A DNA stretch of 64,000 bases. Source: Lentzea sp033794685 (GTDB taxonomy: Bacteria; Actinomycetota; Actinomycetes; Mycobacteriales; Pseudonocardiaceae). A model generated the notes under the pieces. That model worked only from the letters and a program-made list of their open reading frames with translations. It did not search any database and was not told where the DNA came from. Of this stretch, positions 43,034 to 50,085 are shown piece after piece (position 1 is the first letter of the stretch; each line of letters starts with the position of its first letter). The stretch lies in assembly GCA_033794685.1 (NCBI GenBank), contig JARAYZ010000002.1, one strand, 5' to 3'. Both the position numbers and the translations under genes were made by a program.

Positions 43034-43239
43034 ATGAGCGAGAAGTCACGGATTGTCGTCGGAGTCGACAAGTCACCCGCAGCACGCGCCGCGTTGTTGT
43101 GGGCGGGCACGGTGCGCGCAGGCGGGACGTGCTGGTGTTCAGCTCGGTCACGACCTTCTGCCTGCGCCATGCCCTGTGCCCCGTCGTGGTGGTGCCGGTC
43201 GGTCAGGAGCAGCACGCGGGTCCGTCGATGCTGCGGTGA
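43034..43239 (+). pseudogene. Universal stress protein gene with internal deletion
   Basis: From ATG 43034 the frame reads MSEKSRIVVGVDKSPAARAA, then LLWAG, the start of a USP. About 75 bases later, one frame over, the sequence continues as FCLRHALCPVVVVPVG to a stop at 43237-43239, which is the end of a USP. The middle, including the nucleotide-binding G-x2-G-x9-GS loop, is gone. Non-functional. Confidence 0.8.
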
Positions 43240-43262
43240 GTGCCTCGGGTCCCGGCCAGGCC

Positions 43263-43276
43263 GGGACGTAGGCCCC
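43263..43276. promoter_or_regulatory. DosR-type box before the nitroreductase-ppsA operon
   Basis: GGGACGTAGGCCCC matches the GGGACC-n2-GGTCCC pattern at 11 of 14 positions. It ends 62 bp upstream of the ATG at 43338. Most other boxes lie a similar distance from their genes. Confidence 0.55.
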
Positions 43277-43337
43277 TCACCCGCGGCCGCCCGCACTGCG
43301 ACTTTCAAGACAGGACTTCAACGTGGAGGTGAGCGGG

Positions 43338-44333
43338 ATGGACCGCGGTCAGCCCGACGAGACAACGGTGCGAGCGGCGGTGTCACTGGCAGGCCGCGCG
43401 CCGTCGGTGCACAACTCCCAGCCGTGGCGCTGGGAACTCGGTGCGCACAGCCTGCACCTGTACGCCGATCGCACGCGCGCCCTGCCCGCGACCGATCCGC
43501 TCGGCGCCGACCTGGTGGTCAGCTGCGGCGCGGCGTTGCACCACCTGCGGACCGCGCTCGCGGCACTCGGCTGGCGCGCGAAGGTCCACCGTCTGCCCAA
43601 CCCCGCACAGCCCGATCACCTCGCCGCGATCGAGTTCGAGCCGATGGAACCGAGACAGTCCCACGTGGCCCTCGCAGCCGCGATTCCTCGCAGGCGCACC
43701 GATCGCCGTGCTTTCTCCTCATGGCCAACTCCTGAGGAGCTGCTGCAGCAGCTCGTGCAGTTCGCTCGCGCCGAGGGGGTGGATGCTCACATCGCGACCG
43801 GAAAGGCGCGTGACGAGCTCCTGATCGCGATCGGCAAGGCCGCCCACATCCAGGAGGCCGAACCGGCCTACCAGGCCGAGATCCACCAGTGGAGCGGGGT
43901 CTATCCCGGCGCATCGGCCGGAGTTCCGGCGGCGAACATCCCGGCCGGGTCGCGGCAGTACGGCAACCTCACAATGCGCGAGTTCGCGCCGGGATCGTTG
44001 CTGCAGGGCGGTCCCAGTGTGCTCGGCGAGGACGCGGGAGCGCTCCTCGTGCTCAGCACGTCCTCCGACGACGACCTCTCCCGGCTGCGAGCCGGCGAAG
44101 CGGCCAGCGCGGTGTTGCTGGAGGCCACGGCCGCAGGGCTCGCGACCTGCCCGCTCAGCCAGCCGCTCGAGGTCGTGGAGACCAGAGATCTGGTCCGCGA
44201 CGAGGTCCTCGGCGGTGCCACCTGCCCGCAGCTCGTGATCCGCGTCGGCTGGGCCGGGTTCAACGCCGACCCGCTGCCCGCCACACCTCGCCGTCCCGTC
44301 ATCGACCTTCTCCGCGACCAGGAGCAGAAGTGA
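43338..44333 (+). CDS. Acg-type nitroreductase-fold protein (Rv3131/Rv3127-like)
   Basis: The 331-residue protein has the tandem nitroreductase layout of the Acg family, a DosR-regulon hallmark in mycobacteria: APSVHNSQPWRWEL near residues 22-35, VVSCGAALHHLRTAL, RRRTDRRAF, and a second half with GEAASAVLLEATAAGLATCP. These proteins may bind flavin but lack clear enzyme activity. ATG 43338 has GGAGG eight bases upstream; GTG 43323 lacks a site. Its TGA overlaps the next start (GTGA). Confidence 0.9.
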   Translation: MDRGQPDETTVRAAVSLAGRAPSVHNSQPWRWELGAHSLHLYADRTRALPATDPLGADLVVSCGAALHHLRTALAALGWRAKVHRLPNPAQPDHLAAIEFEPMEPRQSHVALAAAIPRRRTDRRAFSSWPTPEELLQQLVQFARAEGVDAHIATGKARDELLIAIGKAAHIQEAEPAYQAEIHQWSGVYPGASAGVPAANIPAGSRQYGNLTMREFAPGSLLQGGPSVLGEDAGALLVLSTSSDDDLSRLRAGEAASAVLLEATAAGLATCPLSQPLEVVETRDLVRDEVLGGATCPQLVIRVGWAGFNADPLPATPRRPVIDLLRDQEQK

Positions 44334-46576
44334 CCACCTACATCCGCGACTTCGCCACGCTCGGCAAGAACGACACCGCCATCGCCGGTGGCAAGGGCGC
44401 CAACCTCGGCGAACTCACCCGCGCCGGACTGCCCGTACCCCCTGGCTTCGTCGTCACCGCCGAGGCTTTCCTGACATCCATGTGCCAGGTCCGCGACGAC
44501 CTCGCCGCGGAACTCACCATCGCGCTCGACCGCGGCACCTCGCCGCAGCGGCTGGAGGAGTGCGCCGAACGGATGCGCGAGCTGGTGCGCAAGGCCGGGA
44601 TCTCCGACGACGTGCGGCACGCCGTGCTGGAGGCCTACCGCGACCTCGGCCAGGACGAGTCCGTGGCGGTCCGGTCCTCGGCCACCTCCGAAGACACCGC
44701 GGGTTCGTCGTTCGCCGGCATGAACAGCACGTTCACCAACACCCGAGGCGCGCACGGCGTGCTGGACAGGCTCTTGGACTGCTGGGTGTCGTTGTTCGGC
44801 ACGCGGTCGATCGCCTACCGGGCAGAACAGGGCATCACCGATGAGCCCGCGATCGCCGTCGTGGTGCAGAAGATGGTGAACTCCGAACGCTCCGGCGTCA
44901 TGTTCACCGCCGACCCGTCCAGCGGCGACCGGGACAAGCTGCTGATCGAGGGATCGTTCGGGCTCGGCGAGGTCGTGGTCAGCGGGTCGGTCGAGCCTGA
45001 CACGTACGTTTTGCGCCGCAACGGCGACACGGTGTCCCTTGTGGACACCAGGGTCGGCCGCAAGTCCCACAAGATCGTGCGCGGCACGAACGGCAACGAC
45101 GAACGGATCGACCTCACAGCCGAGGAATCGCACGCACAGGTGCTCACCGACGCCGAGGCCATCGCGATCGGGCAGCTGGGGATGCGCGTGCAGCGACACT
45201 ACGGCGAACCGCAGGACACCGAGTGGGCCATCGCCGAGGGCAAGACGTGGCTCGTGCAGTCCCGTCCGATCACCACGTTGCCCGACGAGCCGCCTGCCTC
45301 GGCGGGCCCGCTGGTCGCCGGGCTCGCCGCGTCGCCTGGCATCGCTTCAGGCCGGGTTCGCGTGCTGAGCTCCCCCGACGAGGGTGGCCGGCTTCGTGAC
45401 GGTGAGGTGCTGGTCGCGGAGATGACCAACCCCGACTGGGTGCCGACGATGCGCCGTGCGTCCGCGGTCGTGACGGATGGCGGCGGCATCACCTGTCACG
45501 CCGCGATCGTGGCGCGCGAGCTGCGGGTGCCGTGCGTGGTCGGCACCGGTTCGGCGACCTCGGTGTTGAAGGAGGGCCAGCTGGTCACCGTCGACGGCAG
45601 CGCCGGCGAGGTGCGGGCGGGTTCGGCTCCGATCACGACGGCGCCGCGGATCGTCGCGCCGGTGGTGCAGGCGACCGAGGCGCTCGGTACGCGTGTGTAC
45701 GTGAACCTCGCGCTGCCGGAGCACGCTGCCGAGGTGGCCGCGATGCCGGTCGACGGGGTCGGTCTGCTGCGGGCGGAGTTCATGCTCACCGAGGCGCTCG
45801 GTGCCGAGCACCCCCGGCGGTTCCTCGCACAGCATGGTCCTGACGACTTCATCGACGCCATGGCGGCGTCGCTGTTGCAGATCACTCACGCGTTCGCGCC
45901 GCGTCCGGTCGTGTACCGGACGATGGACTTCCGCACCAACGAGTTCCGCGAGCTCAAGGGCGGCGAGGAGTTCGAGAAGCACGAGCACAACCCGATGATC
46001 GGCTACCGCGGCTGCTACCGGTACGTCGACGACCCGATGCTGTTCGGGCTGGAACTCCAGGCGCTCGCACGGGTGCGGGAGCAGACGCCGAACCTGCACC
46101 TGATGATCCCGTTCGTGCGCACCAAGTGGGAGCTGGAAGCCTGCCTGGAGCAGATCGACCGCAGCCCGCTCGGCCGCCAGCGCGGCCTGCACCGGTGGGT
46201 CATGGCCGAGGTTCCCTCGGTGGCGTACTGGATTCCCGAGTACGCGCGGTCCGGCATCGACGGGGTCTCCATCGGCAGCAACGACCTCACTCAGCTGATG
46301 CTCGGCGTCGACCGCGACTCCGAGCTGTGCGCGGACCTGTTCGACGAGTCCGACCCCGCCGTGCTCGACATGATCGGCCGCATCGTCGGCGCCGCGCGAG
46401 ACGCCGGCATCACCTCGTCGCTGTGTGGGCAGGCGCCGTCCAACAAGCCGGAGTTCGCCGAGAAGCTCGTCGAGTTCGGCATCACCTCGATCTCGGTCAA
46501 CCCCGACGCGGTTCCCGCTGCCAGGGCGGCGATCGGATCAGCCGAACGGCGGTTGTTGTTGCGCCAGGCCCGTTAG
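44330..46576 (+). CDS. ppsA: Phosphoenolpyruvate synthase
   Basis: The 748-residue enzyme makes phosphoenolpyruvate, AMP and phosphate from pyruvate and ATP. It shows the PPDK N-terminal nucleotide domain (GGKGANLGELTRAGLPVPPG), the swivelling phosphohistidine His390 (DGGGITCHAAIVAREL) and the C-terminal TIM barrel with Cys699 (LCGQAPSN). It starts at GTG 44330, overlapping the nitroreductase stop. Its place in the island suggests gluconeogenic carbon flow under non-growing conditions. Cytoplasmic. Confidence 0.95.
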   Translation: MTTYIRDFATLGKNDTAIAGGKGANLGELTRAGLPVPPGFVVTAEAFLTSMCQVRDDLAAELTIALDRGTSPQRLEECAERMRELVRKAGISDDVRHAVLEAYRDLGQDESVAVRSSATSEDTAGSSFAGMNSTFTNTRGAHGVLDRLLDCWVSLFGTRSIAYRAEQGITDEPAIAVVVQKMVNSERSGVMFTADPSSGDRDKLLIEGSFGLGEVVVSGSVEPDTYVLRRNGDTVSLVDTRVGRKSHKIVRGTNGNDERIDLTAEESHAQVLTDAEAIAIGQLGMRVQRHYGEPQDTEWAIAEGKTWLVQSRPITTLPDEPPASAGPLVAGLAASPGIASGRVRVLSSPDEGGRLRDGEVLVAEMTNPDWVPTMRRASAVVTDGGGITCHAAIVARELRVPCVVGTGSATSVLKEGQLVTVDGSAGEVRAGSAPITTAPRIVAPVVQATEALGTRVYVNLALPEHAAEVAAMPVDGVGLLRAEFMLTEALGAEHPRRFLAQHGPDDFIDAMAASLLQITHAFAPRPVVYRTMDFRTNEFRELKGGEEFEKHEHNPMIGYRGCYRYVDDPMLFGLELQALARVREQTPNLHLMIPFVRTKWELEACLEQIDRSPLGRQRGLHRWVMAEVPSVAYWIPEYARSGIDGVSIGSNDLTQLMLGVDRDSELCADLFDESDPAVLDMIGRIVGAARDAGITSSLCGQAPSNKPEFAEKLVEFGITSISVNPDAVPAARAAIGSAERRLLLRQAR

Positions 46577-46610
46577 CTCACGAACTCATTGATCTTGCGG
46601 GAGTCCCACG

Positions 46611-47186
46611 ATGACCACCCGAGTCGCCATCAACGGTTTCGGCCGCATCGGATGAGATGTCCTGCGCGCCGCGTTCGACCGGCAGGACACGGCGATCGAG
46701 ATCGTCGCCGTCAACGACATCACCACCCCGGACGTCCTGGCGCACCTGCTGGCCCACGACTCCACGTACGGGCCCTGGAGCAAGCACGTCTCCGTCGAAC
46801 ACGACACCCTCACCGTGGACGGCCGCAGCATTCTCGTCACCGGCCAGGCTGACCCGCGGGACCTCAACTGGGATCAGCTCGGGGTCGACATCGTCATCGA
46901 GGCGAGCGGCCGGTTCCGCACCCGGGGCACCGCGGGCGTCCACCTCGAACGCGGCGCCCGCAAGGTGATCATCACCGCGCCCGGCAAGGACGTCTACGAC
47001 GCGAGCAAGCACCACATCGTCTCGAACGCTTCGTGCACCACCAACTGCGCCGCCCCGATGGCAGCCGTGCTGGACGGTGCGTTCGGCATCGTCGAGGGCC
47101 TGATGACAACGACCCTCGCTGCCTTCCCGCTGATCGTGTGGGGCGCTGACGAGGTGTGGCGCTGGTACCGCCGCGGCAGGTCGTGA
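46611..47186 (+). pseudogene. GAPDH gene, nonsense-mutated and fused to a P-type-ATPase-like tail
   Basis: The frame begins as a type I glyceraldehyde-3-phosphate dehydrogenase (TTRVAINGFGRIG) but codon 15 is TGA (46653-46655) where the family has Arg; CGA to TGA is one change. It continues with VAVNDITTPDVLAHLLAHDS and the catalytic Cys in SNASCTTNC. After GIVEGLMTT (near 47112) homology ends and LAAFPLIVWGADEVWRWYRR follows, a sequence that looks like the last helix of a cation P-type ATPase. A deletion has probably joined two genes. Non-functional. Confidence 0.82.
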
Positions 47187-47201
47187 CGTCCCTGCCGGAT
47201 C

Positions 47202-47215
47202 GGGACCAAGGACCG
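47202..47215. promoter_or_regulatory. DosR-type box before the DoxX gene
   Basis: GGGACCAAGGACCG has a perfect left half and a degenerate right half. It ends 59 bp before the ATG at 47275 and lies just behind the GAPDH pseudogene. Confidence 0.55.
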
Positions 47216-47274
47216 CGTTCGCGCTCGGTGTTCGTGAGAAGACTCGATGCAGAAGAACTTCCTGGGAGGTAAAG

Positions 47275-47826
47275 ATGTCCGCTGTTCACGCCCCTGCTCG
47301 CACCCGGACCGAAACGGGTTCCGTTCCCCTCGCCGTGCTGCGCATCGCGACCGGCCTGCTCTTCCTCTGGGCGTTCGTCGACAAGGCGTTCGGTCTCGGC
47401 TACGCCACCCAGCCCAAGAACGCGTGGTTCTCGGGAGGCTCGCCCACCAAGGGATTCCTCAGCCGAGTCGCCGTCGGTCCGTTCGAGTCGGTCTTCCACG
47501 ACATCGCCGGAACCTGGTGGGCGGACACGCTCTTCATGGTCGGCCTGCTCGCGGTCGGCGCGGCGCTGGTGCTCGGCATCGGCCTGAAGATCGCGGCCGT
47601 CAGCGGTTCGCTGATGATGGTGCTCATGTGGGTCGCGGAATGGCCGCCGGCGCAGCACACCTCGGCCGGCGAGGCGACGATGTCGACCAACCCGCTCATC
47701 GACTACCACGTCGTCTACGCCCTGGTGCTGATCGCGCTCGCGGCCACCGCGTCCGGTGTCACCTGGGGCCTGGCGCGCTGGTGGAACGACCTGCCGATCG
47801 TCAAGGCGAACCCTTGGCTGCGGTGA
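47275..47826 (+). CDS. DoxX-family membrane protein
   Basis: The 183-residue protein has four membrane helices with the DoxX pattern (LRIATGLLFLWAFVDKAFGL, LVLGIGLKIAAVSGSLMMVL, NPLIDYHVVYALVLIALA). DoxX relatives interact with quinone or thiol redox partners in the inner membrane; this one resembles the thiosulfate:quinone oxidoreductase-like group. GGGAGG precedes the ATG. A box lies upstream and a strong terminator directly downstream, so it is a single-gene unit. Confidence 0.85.
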   Translation: MSAVHAPARTRTETGSVPLAVLRIATGLLFLWAFVDKAFGLGYATQPKNAWFSGGSPTKGFLSRVAVGPFESVFHDIAGTWWADTLFMVGLLAVGAALVLGIGLKIAAVSGSLMMVLMWVAEWPPAQHTSAGEATMSTNPLIDYHVVYALVLIALAATASGVTWGLARWWNDLPIVKANPWLR

Positions 47827-47833
47827 GAGTCCG

Positions 47834-47874
47834 AAAAAGGGGGCAGGGCGCCACGCCGTCCTGCCCCCTTTTTT
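47834..47874 (+). terminator. Rho-independent terminator of the DoxX gene
   Basis: AAAAAGGGGGCAGG pairs with CCTGCCCCCTTTTT around a short GC loop, and six T residues follow. It begins eight bases after the DoxX stop. The end of the broken USP frame on the other strand runs into it. Confidence 0.9.
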
Positions 47875-47929
47875 CGTGTGCAGAGTCAGGCAGGGCCGCG
47901 CGCCTGCTCGATCTGCCCCGCCAGCCCAG

Positions 47930-48225
47930 GCCGTACCAAGAGCACAGCTCAGCGTGATCGGCGAGCTCCACGAGCTCGGCTCCCAGCGGTGGGATCCCGG
48001 CGTGGATGGCCACCAACGACGTGCCACGCATGGCGGCCTCCTCGAACGCCCGATCCACCACGAGCCAGTTCGCCGGAGCGCCGTGCACCCCAACGACCAC
48101 AGATGCATCAGGAGCGGGTTGTTCGCCCATCACGATGACGACGGGACATCTCGAGCGCTCCGACAGCGCGACGGTGACCGCACCGAGCGACAGGCCGCGG
48201 AAGCCACCGAGCCCGCTCGATCGGG
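47930..48225 (-). pseudogene. Remnant of a tandem universal stress protein gene
   Basis: The minus strand reads GLGGFRGLSLGAVTVALSER and SRCPVVIV, the end of one USP domain, then VVVGVHGAPANWLVVDRAFE and AMRGTSLVAIHAG, the start of a second. The first domain lacks its N-terminal half and the second ends prematurely before the terminator of the DoxX gene. It lies directly behind the Rv1733c-family gene and was probably its operon partner. Confidence 0.7.
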
Positions 48226-48301
48226 CCACGTTCACCTCTGCTCGCACCGATCCTGCACACCACAACGACGTTCGAATGTCCAATGGGAACGGTGACCCGT
48301 C

Positions 48302-48895
48302 TCAACGCTCGGTCCAGTCCGGCGCGGTCAGCTCCCATTCGAGCTGCCACCAGCGCAGGCGAACCCGCATGCACGCGAACCTCACCAGTCCGAACAACAG
48401 GGCCGTCGCACCCGCGATCAGTCCCCACAGCAGCACGGCGCTGAAGATCGCGTTGAACGCGGCTCCGTGGTTCGTCATCGGAGGCTCGGTCGGCTCACCG
48501 CTGAGATCGATCCACATTCGCACGCTCGTGCCGGCCTCGGCACCGTAGGGCGCGCGAACAACGCCCTCCCGCTCAAGGCCGTCAGGCGTGCGCCAGGTCG
48601 CGGTGGCGTCGGTCGTTTCGATCAACGCTTCGCTGCTGGCAGCCCCGTCCATCGACGGCGCGTTTTCCACCAGCACTGCGTCCACTTGAGTCCGGCTCTT
48701 CTGCTCAGAAGCGACACGCGACTCGTGCGTCGCGTAGATCTCCGAGCCGACCGCTCCGGCAACGGGGACGGCGAGCAACGCCACGACGACCCCCAGTGCG
48801 AGCACCGCACCCTCGATCCGGTCGCCGAGCGTGGCGAGCGGGTTGCGTCCGGGAAAGGCCCGGCGGACGAGTCGGGACAGCGGGTTCGCAGTCAT
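48302..48895 (-). CDS. Rv1733c-family membrane protein
   Basis: The 197-residue protein has two membrane helices (about 28-50 and 150-172) around an external loop, with NPLATLGDRIEGAVLALGVV near the start, the Arg/Gly-rich segment GLEREGVVRAPYGAEAGTSV, and the C-terminal WW motif (RLRWWQLEWE). This matches Rv1733c, a DosR-regulon membrane antigen of Mycobacterium tuberculosis; its biochemical role is unknown. A DosR-type box (48943-48956) lies 47 bp before the ATG at 48895. Confidence 0.85.
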   Translation of the reverse strand: MTANPLSRLVRRAFPGRNPLATLGDRIEGAVLALGVVVALLAVPVAGAVGSEIYATHESRVASEQKSRTQVDAVLVENAPSMDGAASSEALIETTDATATWRTPDGLEREGVVRAPYGAEAGTSVRMWIDLSGEPTEPPMTNHGAAFNAIFSAVLLWGLIAGATALLFGLVRFACMRVRLRWWQLEWELTAPDWTER

Positions 48896-48942
48896 GGTCC
48901 ACCTCCACCGTCAAGGCTTCCGGGCGGAGGCGGTGGGCCCCA

Positions 48943-48956
48943 GGGACCTTGGTCTC
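48943..48956. promoter_or_regulatory. DosR-type box, divergent
   Basis: GGGACCTTGGTCTC differs from the perfect palindrome at one base. It sits between the Rv1733c-family gene (start 48895) and the small zinc-ribbon gene (start 48989), and could serve both. Confidence 0.65.
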
Positions 48957-48988
48957 GTCACCGATGAGTCCCTGGTCTCGCCGAAACG

Positions 48989-49315
48989 ATGCTCGCCGAA
49001 GAGGACGCGGCGGAGGAGCTCGGGCTCAACCCGCTGGAGCGGGTCTCGTGCCGGCTGCACCGCCGGTGGCTGCACCACTGCGTGCACTCCGCGGACCACG
49101 TCATCAAGGTCACCGGGCACCGCTGGTGCCGCGACTGTTCCTCAACGGCCTCCGTCGGCGTCGACGAGTTGACCGGTGACGTTCTGGTGCGGTGCGAGTC
49201 GTGCCATCGGACGCCCCGCACGTCCGCCACGCAGCAGATCATCCGATCGTGCCGAGCTGGCTTGGCCGCAGCCAGGGGCTTCTTCTCCGATGTTCACACG
49301 AGCCTGGCGGCGTGA
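48989..49315 (+). CDS. Small zinc-ribbon-like protein
   Basis: The 108-residue product has Cys/His clusters that could bind zinc: CRLHRRWLHHCVH near residues 21-33, WCRDCS near 46-51 and RCESCH near 68-73. No catalytic domain is seen. It lies 32 bp behind a DosR-type box and overlaps the convergent ppk2 gene by 22 bp. The start has no clear Shine-Dalgarno sequence. I do not recognise a named family. Confidence 0.65.
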   Translation: MLAEEDAAEELGLNPLERVSCRLHRRWLHHCVHSADHVIKVTGHRWCRDCSSTASVGVDELTGDVLVRCESCHRTPRTSATQQIIRSCRAGLAAARGFFSDVHTSLAA

Positions 49316-50085
49316 TCCGGTACTTCCCGCTGCAGAGCGCGGGCCGTGCGCTGGTAGCCGCTCGACGGTGGCCGCGCGGGCAGCTTGATCTTCGGCGCGG
49401 TGACCTCGTGGTAGTCGATGGTGCTGAGCAGGTGGGCGATCATGTTGATCCGTGCCCGCCGCTTGTCGTCGCCTTCAACGGCGTACCAGGGTGATTCGGC
49501 GACGTCTGTGTGGACCATCATCTCGTCCTTGGCGCGGGAGTAGTCCTCCCAGCGCGTCAACGACTCGAGGTCCATCGGCGACAGCTTCCACCGCTTCAAG
49601 GGGTCGTCGAGGCGCTTGCGGAAGCGGCGTTCCTGCTCGGCGTCGCTGACCGAGAACCAGTACTTGCGCAGCAGGACGCCGTCCTCGACGAGCATCCGTT
49701 CGAACTGCGGGCACTGCCGCAGGAACAACCGGTGCTCTTCCGGCGTGCAGTAGCCCATCACGCGTTCGACACCGGCGCGGTTGTACCAGCTGCGGTCCAG
49801 CAGCACGATCTCCCCCGCCGCCGGCAGGTGTGCGGTGTAGCGCTGGAAGTACCACTGGGTGCGTTCGCGTTCGCTGGGGGCGGGCAGCGCCACGATCCGG
49901 GCGACGCGCGGGTTGAGGTGCTCGGTGATCCGTTTGATCGCCGAGCCCTTGCCCGCGGCGTCGCGGCCCTCGAACGCCACCACGAGCCGGGCGCCGGTGG
50001 CCTTCACCCACTCCTGCAGTTTCACCAGCTCGGTCTGCAGCCGGAGCAGCTCCTGCTCGTACACCTCGCGTCCCAGCTTGGCCAT
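49294..50085 (-). CDS. ppk2: Polyphosphate kinase 2
   Basis: The 263-residue protein has the PPK2 fold: Walker A GRDAAGKGS at 40-48, the lid and Walker B region LLDRSWYNRAGVE, and SVSDAEQERRFRKRLDDPLK. PPK2 enzymes phosphorylate nucleoside mono- or diphosphates using polyphosphate, so ATP or GTP can be made without respiration. ATG 50085 overlaps the P-type ATPase stop (TGATG) with GAAAGG six bases upstream. Last gene of the long operon starting at 56537. Confidence 0.95.
   Translation of the reverse strand: MAKLGREVYEQELLRLQTELVKLQEWVKATGARLVVAFEGRDAAGKGSAIKRITEHLNPRVARIVALPAPSERERTQWYFQRYTAHLPAAGEIVLLDRSWYNRAGVERVMGYCTPEEHRLFLRQCPQFERMLVEDGVLLRKYWFSVSDAEQERRFRKRLDDPLKRWKLSPMDLESLTRWEDYSRAKDEMMVHTDVAESPWYAVEGDDKRRARINMIAHLLSTIDYHEVTAPKIKLPARPPSSGYQRTARALQREVPDHAARLV

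Noticed and set aside
46653..46655. In-frame TGA in the GAPDH gene read as selenocysteine
   Set aside because: The family has Arg at this place, no selenocysteine insertion element is visible, and the gene is also truncated after the catalytic Cys.
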